Positions 18,601 to 26,833 of a stretch of 64,000 bases of DNA are shown here, piece by piece. The notes under the pieces are model-generated. The model was not told where the DNA came from. It searched no databases and saw only the letters and a list, made by a program, of their open reading frames with translations. Source of the stretch: Sulfurimonas sp. hsl 1-7. GTDB taxonomy: Bacteria; Campylobacterota; Campylobacteria; Campylobacterales; Sulfurimonadaceae. Numbering within the stretch: position 1 is the stretch's first letter; each line of letters begins with the position of its first letter. The stretch spans positions 685,298-749,297 of the forward strand of contig NZ_JAUIRR010000001.1 in NCBI RefSeq assembly GCF_030577135.1. The letters run 5' to 3'. The translations under genes and the position numbers were made by a program.

Positions 18601-20110
18601 AGAAATCAGTAAAGTTTCTTTGTTTTGTTGAGAAAGCTGCTAGAGGTGTATCATCACCCATAGAACCAACTGCCTCTTTACCTTCAGTAATCATAGGCTC
18701 AATTACTTGCTCAACAACTTCTTGAGTGATGTTAAAGAATTTTTGTCTTCTAATTAGCTCGTCACCCTCTAAAGTATCGATCTCAGCATACTGATCCTCT
18801 ACATGCTCTTGAAGATAGATCATGTGCTCATTTAACCACTTCATGTATGGGTTAGAAGATTTTAAATAGTTGTCGATATCATCACTTTTTAAAAGTTTCC
18901 CATATTTCAGGTCAAGTCCGATCATTTGACCAGATTGAAGACGTCCACGCTCTTTGATATCTTCTTCAGCGATATCTATTACACCGTACTCAGATGCAAT
19001 TAAAAGGTTGTCATCTTTTGTAACAATATATTTTGAAGGGCGTAAACCGTTTCTATCTAGTGCACAACCGATATATCTACCGTCTGTTACAGAGAATGCT
19101 GCCGGACCGTCCCATGCTTCAAATACAGTTGAGTGGTACTCATAAAATGCACGAAGTTCAGGATCCATGTGCGGAGCATTTTGCCATGCTGAAGGGATCA
19201 CTGCACGAACAGCTTTAAAGAAATCCATACCGTTTACAAGTAAAAACTCTAAGAAGTTATCTGCACTAGCACTATCCGATGCACCTTTTTGTAGGATCGG
19301 AAGAAGTCTTTTGATCTCTTCATCACTGAATACTTCAGACTTGATAGATTCAGATTTGATCTCTACGTTAATACGGTTACCCTCTACAGAGTTGATCTCA
19401 CCATTGTGTGCCACTGCACGGAATGGTTGAGCCAAACGCCACTCTGGAAGTGTATTTGTCGAGAATCTTTGGTGGAAAAGTGAAAATGAAATTTTAAATG
19501 CTTCATCTGTTAAATCTTTATAAAACTCTTTAATATGCGTAGGCATAACAAGACCTTTATACGATAAAACACTTGAACTCATAGAAGCGATGTAGAAATT
19601 TCTATCATCGATCAGTTGATGTTCAACCTCTTTACGAGAAAGGTATAAAAGTGCATCGAATCTGTTAGTAGCCATAATAGAGTTTGGTACGATAAACAAC
19701 TGTACAATATTTGGTAAAGACTCGAGAGCTTGTTCACCTAATGCATTTGTGTTTACCGGCACTTCACGACGAAGTACAACTTTTAAATCATTTGCTAAAC
19801 AAGTTTCTTCAATTACATCTAAATGTTTAATATCTTTTGTAAATACAGATGCTACTGCAAACTGTTTTGGTAACTCAACACCATTTTTTTCCGCTTCTTT
19901 TCTAATAAACTCTTCAGGCATAGAAAGTAAAAGTCCACTACCGTCCCCAGTTTTTCCATCAGCAGCAACTGCACCGCGGTGCATCATACGTTCTAATGCT
20001 GTGATCGCATCATTTAAAACTTTACGAGATGGTTTGTTTTTGATATTTGCTACAAGACCAAATCCACAGTTATCTTTAAATGATCGTAATAAATCATGAT
20101 GTTCTACCAT
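15671..20110 (-). CDS. gltB: Glutamate synthase large (alpha) subunit
   Basis: A 1479-residue GOGAT large subunit. The N-terminal glutamine amidotransferase nucleophile is C15 in [12 protein letters not shown], implying removal of a 14-residue propeptide. The FMN-binding synthase domain shows [29 protein letters not shown] and the [15 protein letters not shown] segment. The 3Fe-4S cysteines follow in [20 protein letters not shown]. The C-terminal GXGXG beta-helix domain ends the protein. I chose the ATG at 20110 (GGAG five bases upstream) over an in-frame GTG at 20116 that overlaps that ribosome-binding site. Confidence 0.96.
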   Translation of the reverse strand: [1479 protein letters not shown]

Positions 20111-20165
20111 TTTCACTCCAAATTTTATAATTTTTATACAAAAAAGTATAAATTTAATCTTTTTT

Positions 20166-20182
20166 TAAGATAAATTATCTTA
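20166..20182. promoter_or_regulatory. palindrome in the gltB-recO divergent region
   Basis: TAAGATAAATTATCTTA has 7-bp perfect arms around a 3-base centre. It lies about 56 bases upstream of the gltB start and 111 upstream of recO, within a 182-base AT-rich non-coding stretch. Palindromes of this size are typical of dimeric-repressor operators; an operator for gltB is the natural guess but is not shown. Confidence 0.35.
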
Positions 20183-20234
20183 TTTAGAAGATTCTAGATT
20201 TCTAATATTGTATAGTAATATTGATTAAAAAATT

Positions 20235-20240
20235 ATTATA
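20235..20240 (-). promoter_or_regulatory. candidate -10 box for gltB
   Basis: TATAAT on the minus strand, about 125 bases upstream of the gltB ATG. It would place the 20166-20182 palindrome inside the transcribed leader. Several other AT-rich boxes lie nearer, so this is only the best exact match. Confidence 0.25.
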
Positions 20241-20256
20241 AAAGGAATATTTTCTG

Positions 20257-20262
20257 TATAAT
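20257..20262 (+). promoter_or_regulatory. candidate -10 box for recO
   Basis: A perfect TATAAT preceded by TG, 31 bases upstream of the recO GTG. AGGAAG at 20281-20286 provides a normally spaced ribosome-binding site. Confidence 0.45.
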
Positions 20263-20292
20263 TTTAAAAATTGTATCGTTAGGAAGCAGTAA

Positions 20293-20910
20293 GTGCAAGG
20301 TTTTATTATAAATCTCAATCGTGTTAAAGAGGAAGATTTAATTGTTACTATAATATCTAAATCAAGCTTAGACACCCTTTACAGATTCTATGGATCACGC
20401 CACGGTACGATCAACATAGGTTTTAAAATCGACTACGAGATAGAGCCCTCTTCAAAATCGACTATATCAAGACTCAAAGATGTGATCCATATTGGGTACA
20501 AATGGATTAATGATCCGAAAAAACTGCAACTATGGCAACAGTTCATCTCACTTTTTCATCAACACCTCAAAGAAGCTGAGGAGTTAAGTGAATTTTATTT
20601 TGAGCTTTTAGAAAGAGCTTCGAAGCAATGGGATAAACAAAATCCAAAAAGGATAGCTATAGAACTTTATATGGAACTTTTAGAGTATGAGGGGAGACTC
20701 CATCATGATGATATCTGTTTTTTGTGTTCAAATAAAATTGAGAGTGATCCGTCGATTATTAGGGCTTTTCTTCCTACCCATTTTCATTGTAACAAAACCA
20801 TGACTATCAATCATAAAGCACTCAAAGAACTTTATACAAACAAAAGTTCTCTCTTTTTAAGCGATAAGGAAGTAGATAGATTGTGGCATGTACTCTTGGA
20901 GGGTTTATAA
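20293..20910 (+). CDS. recO: DNA repair protein RecO (short epsilonproteobacterial form)
   Basis: A 205-residue RecO-like protein that helps load RecA on SSB-coated DNA with RecR. The N-terminal OB-like domain begins MQGFIINLNRVKEEDLIVTIIS and contains YRFYGSRHG. A helical middle (YFELLERASKQW) is followed by a degenerate zinc-binding region with CFLC and a later HFHC. It is shorter than the 240-residue canonical RecO, as in Campylobacter and Helicobacter relatives. The start codon is GTG with a good AGGAAG. Its stop shares the palindrome TTATAA with the stop of the convergent kpsS (6-base overlap). Confidence 0.82.
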   Translation: MQGFIINLNRVKEEDLIVTIISKSSLDTLYRFYGSRHGTINIGFKIDYEIEPSSKSTISRLKDVIHIGYKWINDPKKLQLWQQFISLFHQHLKEAEELSEFYFELLERASKQWDKQNPKRIAIELYMELLEYEGRLHHDDICFLCSNKIESDPSIIRAFLPTHFHCNKTMTINHKALKELYTNKSSLFLSDKEVDRLWHVLLEGL

Positions 20911-22101
20911 AGTTTTATAAAAACTTCCGTTGATCTGAGTCTTTTCGATCAGGTAACATCTAAACTTATTAAACAGCTCTTGATCAACCTCTTTATACTC
21001 TTTCCAAAACTTATCTAGCGCTACACCTTTTGAAGTAAGCCCCTCTATATCGTAAAAACTTCTTCCCATACAGATCGTTGGTGTTTGATGATAAAGAGAA
21101 GATATCCCGACAGTTGAATTGATCGTGACAGTTGCAATCGCATTTTTGAGTAAGGTTGGCAGATGCAGGTCATATACTACTTTTACACGCTGGGCACACC
21201 CTTTTTTCTCTGCATAGTTTTGTATTAGTCTTTTGTAATTCTTTTTACCACGGTCCATAGGGTGATGTTTAAAAACGATATAACTCTCCTTTGGAGCATG
21301 TATACAAAAAGACTCTAGCACCTCTAAAATAAACTCCTCGATCGAGTTATAGTCAGAATGGTGTGAGATCTGAAAATCTTCAAAAGTTTGTAGTGCTACA
21401 AAATAGTACTGCTTTGAAAGTTTCTTTTGATAAATTTTTTCTTTACCGTATTCTAAAATTTTAAAGAGGTTTTTTCGAAAATAGTTTTTTATTCCATATA
21501 CAGCTTCAGTCAAACTAGAAAAGTTTCTATGATGTTGATAATGTGGGTATCGAAAAGAAAAAAGATTTGCGACAATATAATAGATAATGGCTTGTATAGC
21601 CATTTTTTTATATGTATTCCCAATATGCACTACATTTTTACTATTACAGATCTTTGTTTCATCATACCCTAAAGCATCGTAAAACTGACATTCTCTTGGA
21701 AGGGATGAGTTATCGTTAACACCATTTTCTTCCAGAGTAATAAAATCTGGACGAATATATCCCTCTTCAAAAACAAATACTTTTATCCCTAGTTTTTTTG
21801 CGATCTCTATAGCTTGTTTTTGATAGATGCGACAATCGCCAAATACAAAGATCATATCGATCCAATAAGATTGAAGATACTCTTTAATGTACTTTTTCCA
21901 GTCATGTAATGTCCCTTTATAAGGGCTAAAGTGTCGTGCATCAGCAAAAAACTGATCTCCGGCATTCAGTCCTATGCGAAATGTTGTAGCACCATGAGCT
22001 ACAAACTTCTTATCAAGGACATTAAAGAAATCACCCATCGGCCCCTGAAATAAAAGTATGTTTTTTCCTGCTACGTCACCGACTATATCAAATATCTGCA
22101 A
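20905..22101 (-). CDS. kpsS: Capsule polysaccharide protein KpsS (beta-Kdo transferase)
   Basis: A 398-residue protein of the KpsS family. It starts near GKNILLFQGPMGDFFNVLDKK and contains FVFEEGYIRPDFITLEENGVN and FKHHPMDRG, characteristic of the family. KpsS adds the first beta-Kdo to lyso-phosphatidylglycerol, starting the poly-Kdo linker on which ABC-exported capsules are anchored. The apparent start is TTG with GGTGG upstream; no nearby ATG keeps the N-terminal motif. It lies 2 bases after kpsC and is the last gene of the capsule locus. Confidence 0.88.
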   Translation of the reverse strand: MQIFDIVGDVAGKNILLFQGPMGDFFNVLDKKFVAHGATTFRIGLNAGDQFFADARHFSPYKGTLHDWKKYIKEYLQSYWIDMIFVFGDCRIYQKQAIEIAKKLGIKVFVFEEGYIRPDFITLEENGVNDNSSLPRECQFYDALGYDETKICNSKNVVHIGNTYKKMAIQAIIYYIVANLFSFRYPHYQHHRNFSSLTEAVYGIKNYFRKNLFKILEYGKEKIYQKKLSKQYYFVALQTFEDFQISHHSDYNSIEEFILEVLESFCIHAPKESYIVFKHHPMDRGKKNYKRLIQNYAEKKGCAQRVKVVYDLHLPTLLKNAIATVTINSTVGISSLYHQTPTICMGRSFYDIEGLTSKGVALDKFWKEYKEVDQELFNKFRCYLIEKTQINGSFYKTL

Positions 22102-22103
22102 AT

Positions 22104-24161
22104 CTATGCCACCAAAGAGAGTAATTTTTGAGAAATTCTACTCAAATAACTATAAAATTTGAATTTAATTCGTAAGAAAACAGAACTTTCTAACGCATCT
22201 TTTTGCTCTTTAAGCTCTTTTATCACATCTTCAGCTTCACATAACTTTTTTGTTTTAGGAGAGATATACCTTGGATAGAGTAAATAAGTAGCGGCTATAA
22301 GTTGCTCTAACGTCAAAATTCTTCTTCTTCGCTCACAAGTACGCTCATCTATAGTTAGTCCCCAACCCGCATAAAACGGCATACCGTATGTGTAAACTTT
22401 TTTGCCGTATACAAGCCCCTCAAAACCTGTAAGTGATGTAAGGGTATGTACTTCTTCCACAGCTTCAAGTACACTTGCCATTGAAACGTCAATCACTATC
22501 TCATCACAATAGTTCAAGGCTTCTTCTTGGGGAATGTTTCCCACCCTATTACCGCTTAAAACATCTGGATGTGGTTTAAAAACTATATATCTCTCAGGAT
22601 ATTTTTTCTTCACCGTTTGTAAAAGTTCCAAGTTTGTCATCCCGTTTGCACCAAATCTAATCGAAGCATCATCTTCCACTTGTCCCGTTACAAGGGCGAC
22701 AGTTTTATCTTTTGGAAAATTCAACGCTTTTACGGCATCGGAGTTATACTTAGAGATCTTGTTTTTGACAATCTCCTCTTTTAGCGCAGAAGCTCTTTGT
22801 AATAGCTCTGTATCATTATCAAAATCATAATTTTGCAGAAGATATTCCAGATCACTCTCCTGCGTGGGGTCAAAGTATATGCCCCTTTTATCTATCACCT
22901 GAGAGTATGGCTGTGTCAGATCAGAACCCAGACCGACTGAGCGTATAAATCCATCTTCAACACGATATATTTTCATACCTTTCTCTTCGGCGAACCTCTC
23001 GATCTCAGGAAAAGACTTTCTTCCCCAAAAGTATATATGGGCATCTTTATCAAGCCCTTTTTTAAGAGCAAGTTTGAGGTGCGTTGAGAAGATCGGATTT
23101 ATAAAGTAAAGATTTTTCGGATCGTATTCACTAAAAAATGGTCGAACAAATCCGTGTTTCCATCTTGAAAAACCAAAGAAGTATACTTTTTTATCCATTG
23201 TATTCTCTTTTCTAAGAGTTGTTATTGTTTCTATTGTATCAAATATGTCACTTGGTCTATTTGTGTATGGATTATGGTAATGAGTATAGAGTATATAGGC
23301 TGCTGCAAATACTTCTTCTACACTAAGTGTTCTTGTACGTCTTTCACATTTTGATTTATCTGTGGTTATCCCCCACCCTGCATAAAACGGCATACCAAAA
23401 CAGACACATTCACACCCTACTAACAATGCTTCAAAACCCATCTGAGATGTTTTTGTATAAACCTTATCGAAATATTTTAAAAGTGAAATTGGATTAACAT
23501 TTTCGGTGATGATTCTACAACGTTCATCTATATTACCAGGATCTATGTCAGAGTTTTTTTTACCGCTTAGTACATCAGGATGGAGCTTTATGTAAACTTG
23601 CGCATCTGGATTCTCTTCTATAGCTGAGAGGATCATATCTTCTGTCGTAAAAGAATCTAACATCCCATACTCTAATGAAGCATCTCCGGCAGTTTGAGCA
23701 ATTACTAATACTCTTTTGGTGTCTTGTGTAAAATAATCTTTAGAGATATCTGGAGTGTTGTTATACTTGGAGATATGGTACTGCTTTATAAGGTCTATGG
23801 CTTTTCGAGCATCTTTCAACAATAAAAGGTCACTAGAAAAGTCATAGCTGTTTAAAAGATTTTCAAGTCTACTAGGTACTGTAGCATCATAATAAATTCC
23901 AACATCATCTTCCACAAGACTAAATGATGGGGAAGCATCTACTCCAAGACCGAGTGATCGGATGAATCCGTCCTCTAAAAGTACATAAAAAGTGGTAGAT
24001 TTTTTGGCCAGTTCCATAGCTGTAAGCCCCGAGCGCTTTCTACCCCAACCATAGAAAACACCTATTTTAGAAAAGCTGCGTTCTAAAAAAGAGTAGTACT
24101 TGATCTCTAAAAAGTTTTTTGTGTTTTTTATGAGCTGGATTGATGTTGAAAACTTAATCAT
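22104..24161 (-). CDS. kpsC: Capsule polysaccharide protein KpsC (duplicated beta-Kdo transferase)
   Basis: A 685-residue protein made of two homologous glycosyltransferase modules, as expected for KpsC. The repeats are obvious: LEDGFIRSLGLGVDASPSFS with GIYYDAT in the first half, VEDGFIRSVGLGSDLTQPYS with GIYFDPT in the second. Each is followed by a KLHPDVLSGKK or KPHPDVLSGNR segment and a PFYAGWG motif. KpsC extends the beta-Kdo linker started by KpsS using CMP-Kdo. It lies directly after galE, with 2 bases to kpsS. No kdsB or kpsU is visible here, so CMP-Kdo presumably comes from lipid A genes elsewhere. Confidence 0.93.
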   Translation of the reverse strand: MIKFSTSIQLIKNTKNFLEIKYYSFLERSFSKIGVFYGWGRKRSGLTAMELAKKSTTFYVLLEDGFIRSLGLGVDASPSFSLVEDDVGIYYDATVPSRLENLLNSYDFSSDLLLLKDARKAIDLIKQYHISKYNNTPDISKDYFTQDTKRVLVIAQTAGDASLEYGMLDSFTTEDMILSAIEENPDAQVYIKLHPDVLSGKKNSDIDPGNIDERCRIITENVNPISLLKYFDKVYTKTSQMGFEALLVGCECVCFGMPFYAGWGITTDKSKCERRTRTLSVEEVFAAAYILYTHYHNPYTNRPSDIFDTIETITTLRKENTMDKKVYFFGFSRWKHGFVRPFFSEYDPKNLYFINPIFSTHLKLALKKGLDKDAHIYFWGRKSFPEIERFAEEKGMKIYRVEDGFIRSVGLGSDLTQPYSQVIDKRGIYFDPTQESDLEYLLQNYDFDNDTELLQRASALKEEIVKNKISKYNSDAVKALNFPKDKTVALVTGQVEDDASIRFGANGMTNLELLQTVKKKYPERYIVFKPHPDVLSGNRVGNIPQEEALNYCDEIVIDVSMASVLEAVEEVHTLTSLTGFEGLVYGKKVYTYGMPFYAGWGLTIDERTCERRRRILTLEQLIAATYLLYPRYISPKTKKLCEAEDVIKELKEQKDALESSVFLRIKFKFYSYLSRISQKLLSLVA

Positions 24162-25184
24162 TTATTTCTTATTATATCCAGTAGGATTATTTTTTTGCCA
24201 ATTCCATGCATCTTGACACATATCTTCTAAGCTATTTTGAGCTTTCCAACCTAGTTTGTTATACGCACAAATTGGGTCTGCATAACATTCTGCTATATCA
24301 CCGTCTCTTCGTTCGACAATTTGATAAGGTATAATTGTCTTTGAAGCTTTTTCAAAAGCTTTTATCATTTCTAGAACAGAATAACCATTACCTGTTCCTA
24401 AGTTGATTGGTATAAAGCCTTGTTCTTGACTATCTTTCAAATATTTCAGGGCGAATACATGTCCCATTGCTAAGTCAACAACATGAATATAATCACGAAC
24501 ACCTGTACCATCTTTTGTATCATAATCATTTCCAAAAACATTCACATTTTTTCTAAGTTTTACTGCAACTTGAGAAATGTAAGGTAAAAGATTGTTAGGT
24601 ATACCATTTGGATCTTCTCCTATTTCTCCTGATTTATGTGCTCCAATAGGGTTAAAATATCTTAAACTTATTATTTTCCATTCTGGATCAGACTTTGCTA
24701 AATCTTCCAATATATATTCAATAACCAACTTACTAGTTCCATACGGATTAGTTGTAGAACGTGGAGAACTTTCAGTTAAAGGGAGTTCTTTAGGCACTCC
24801 ATATACTGTTGCAGATGATGAAAAAACCAGTTCTTTTACATTGTGGTTTTGCATTAATTTTAAGAGATTTAATGTGCCAGTAACATTATTATCGTAATAT
24901 TTCAGTGGTTTTTGAACAGATTCTCCAACAGCCTTTAAACCTGCAAAATGAATAACAGCATCAAATTTTTCATTTTGAAAAACTTCTTCTAACTTTTCTA
25001 TATCAAGTAAGTCGCCTTCTATAAATTCTATTTTTTTACCTGTTAGTTTTTCTACTCTTTTTAATGCTTCTAAGCTACTGTTTGATAAGTTATCATATAC
25101 AATAATATTATAATTTTCTTGAAGCATTTCAAAACAAGTATGTGAGCCAATATAACCAGCTCCTCCTGTTACTAAAATATTCAC
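24162..25184 (-). CDS. galE: UDP-glucose 4-epimerase
   Basis: A 340-residue extended short-chain dehydrogenase/reductase interconverting UDP-glucose and UDP-galactose, possibly also the N-acetyl forms. The NAD motif TGGAGYIGSH lies at the N-terminus, followed by FAGLKAVGESVQKPLKYYDNN, SSSATVYG, and the catalytic Y-x3-K in NPYGTSKLVIE. The start codon is GTG with AAGGAAAG seven bases upstream. It supplies precursors for the capsule. One base separates it from kpsC. Confidence 0.94.
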   Translation of the reverse strand: MNILVTGGAGYIGSHTCFEMLQENYNIIVYDNLSNSSLEALKRVEKLTGKKIEFIEGDLLDIEKLEEVFQNEKFDAVIHFAGLKAVGESVQKPLKYYDNNVTGTLNLLKLMQNHNVKELVFSSSATVYGVPKELPLTESSPRSTTNPYGTSKLVIEYILEDLAKSDPEWKIISLRYFNPIGAHKSGEIGEDPNGIPNNLLPYISQVAVKLRKNVNVFGNDYDTKDGTGVRDYIHVVDLAMGHVFALKYLKDSQEQGFIPINLGTGNGYSVLEMIKAFEKASKTIIPYQIVERRDGDIAECYADPICAYNKLGWKAQNSLEDMCQDAWNWQKNNPTGYNKK

Positions 25185-25269
25185 TACAATTCTTTCCTTT
25201 ATTAATATACTTAAATTAGACTATTATTAATTTTTTTATATTTTTAAAAATTATTTTAATGTTAAAAAT

Positions 25270-26274
25270 TTACTTAATAATATCATATTCATATTTACTT
25301 TCATTAAAACCTATATAATACTTTTTATAACCATTTACCATTTCAAAAAGCCTATCTTCTAAAATCTGCCAATGTCTTTCTCTTAAAGGATTTCTTCCAA
25401 ATTCTGGTGTTCCAGTTAGTTCAGAAGTTGTACGAGAGTTTGGTCTATGTGCTGCAAATGTAAGTACTTTTTTAATATTTTCTACTTTTTCCGTTCCGTA
25501 AAAGTATTTTATACGTTCAAAATATTCAGTATCTGCACCAAGTAAATCTATATAAAAACAACCTAATTCTTCTAAAACTTTTCTTGTTATCATTAAAGAA
25601 ACCATAGCAATACGATTTAATGGATAAATATGTTTTGAAAAAAGTTCCCCATTTGGTTTAATTCGAACAAGTTGAGATATGGAAGCCACCTTATCACTTA
25701 CTTCTAAAACTTTCACTTGTTCTTCAATTCTTTGTGGATGAGCCCAATCATCAGCATCATGAAAAGTAATATATTCACCAGTGGAATATTTTATACCAAC
25801 ATTTCGCGTTATAAAAGGACCACTATTTTTTTTCATAGAAATTATTTTATAATTTGAAAAGTTATTTTCCCTACAAGTATTTTCAAATACTTCTGTCGTA
25901 TTATCACTACTTGCATCATCTACAAAAATTATTTCAATATTTTTATATGTTTGGTCTATAATAGAACTAAGAGCAGAAGGTAATAATGTCTGTTCATTAT
26001 GTGCTGTCATGATTATAGAAACAAGTTTTTGCTCTTTTATTTCATTATAACTCATGCCCTTAATACATAAGTTATCTATGTATAAAGGGATAGAGTTTAT
26101 TTGTTTTGTAATTTCAAAAAGTTTAACTTTATTAAAATAGACATTTAAATTCTCTATCGCTTTTTGGTCATTGTTGTTTCTATAAACATTATAAAGATTA
26201 AACAAATCATGAACTTTAGTATTCGACTTTTTCAAAAAACTATTTGCTAAAAAAGATTCCAAGGGGTTTAACAT
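25270..26274 (-). CDS. Family 2 glycosyltransferase
   Basis: A 334-residue protein with a helical N-terminal extension of about 80 residues and then a GT-A domain. VSIIMTAHNEQTLLPSALSSI starts the domain, IIFVDDASSDNT follows, and the metal-binding motif is in TFHDADDWAHPQRIE. It resembles capsule glycosyltransferases of the GT2 family; donor and acceptor are not predictable. The start lies 35 bases inside the end of the upstream coiled-coil gene, a tight coupling. No clear ribosome-binding site precedes the ATG, so it may depend on translation of that upstream gene. Confidence 0.8.
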   Translation of the reverse strand: MLNPLESFLANSFLKKSNTKVHDLFNLYNVYRNNNDQKAIENLNVYFNKVKLFEITKQINSIPLYIDNLCIKGMSYNEIKEQKLVSIIMTAHNEQTLLPSALSSIIDQTYKNIEIIFVDDASSDNTTEVFENTCRENNFSNYKIISMKKNSGPFITRNVGIKYSTGEYITFHDADDWAHPQRIEEQVKVLEVSDKVASISQLVRIKPNGELFSKHIYPLNRIAMVSLMITRKVLEELGCFYIDLLGADTEYFERIKYFYGTEKVENIKKVLTFAAHRPNSRTTSELTGTPEFGRNPLRERHWQILEDRLFEMVNGYKKYYIGFNESKYEYDIIK

Positions 26275-26833
26275 ACCATTTTTTACTATCTAAAAAATAT
26301 TTTTTTGGAGTATTGAAAAGTTTTAAAACTTTTTGTTCTTCTTTAGTGAGTTCTCGTGAAGTTTTTCTTTTCTTTTGTAGCCAATCTACTTTATCATTAA
26401 GTTCTTTTACTCTCTTATTTCTTTGTTGTAACTTTTGTTTTGTTTCTTTCAGTTCAGCATTTGAAGCTGCACTTGTATTCAACTTGACACTACCTTGTGG
26501 TTGTTTTGCTAACTTTGCTCTTAAAGATTCGATCTCATCAAACTGTTCTTTTGTTTTTCTGATATAGGCTTGATTTAATTCTAAAAGTTCTTTAATATCT
26601 TCTAGTAGCTCATCATTTTGCATCTCAAAAAGTAAAGAATTTTCCTTGATCAGCTTTTGTACTAACGGTTCGTATATTTCGACTTTTTTATCATCTGCTA
26701 AAGCGTATTTTTCTACAAATTCAAGTTCAAGTGTTAAAACCCCTAAACGTTCCTCAACTTTTGCTTTTTTATCCAATTTGTTTTCTATATTTTCAAGTGT
26801 TGCTAAAAATTCAGTCAACTCAGTTTTTTCCAT
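26240..26833 (-). CDS. Coiled-coil protein of the capsule locus
   Basis: A 197-residue protein dominated by coiled coil: heptad-like Leu/Ile patterns with abundant Glu and Lys over about residues 1-165, including KLQQRNKRVKELNDKVDWLQKK. The last 30 residues change character and end LFNTPKKYFLDSKKWYVKP plus a short hydrophobic tail. This P-x2-(Y/F)F-x-DSK segment recurs at the end of the small coiled-coil protein at 31534-31899. It overlaps the following glycosyltransferase by 35 bases and abuts the epimerase (TAATG). I infer a scaffold or membrane-tethering role for the glycosyltransferases; no function is known to me. Confidence 0.6.
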   Translation of the reverse strand: MEKTELTEFLATLENIENKLDKKAKVEERLGVLTLELEFVEKYALADDKKVEIYEPLVQKLIKENSLLFEMQNDELLEDIKELLELNQAYIRKTKEQFDEIESLRAKLAKQPQGSVKLNTSAASNAELKETKQKLQQRNKRVKELNDKVDWLQKKRKTSRELTKEEQKVLKLFNTPKKYFLDSKKWYVKPLGIFFSK

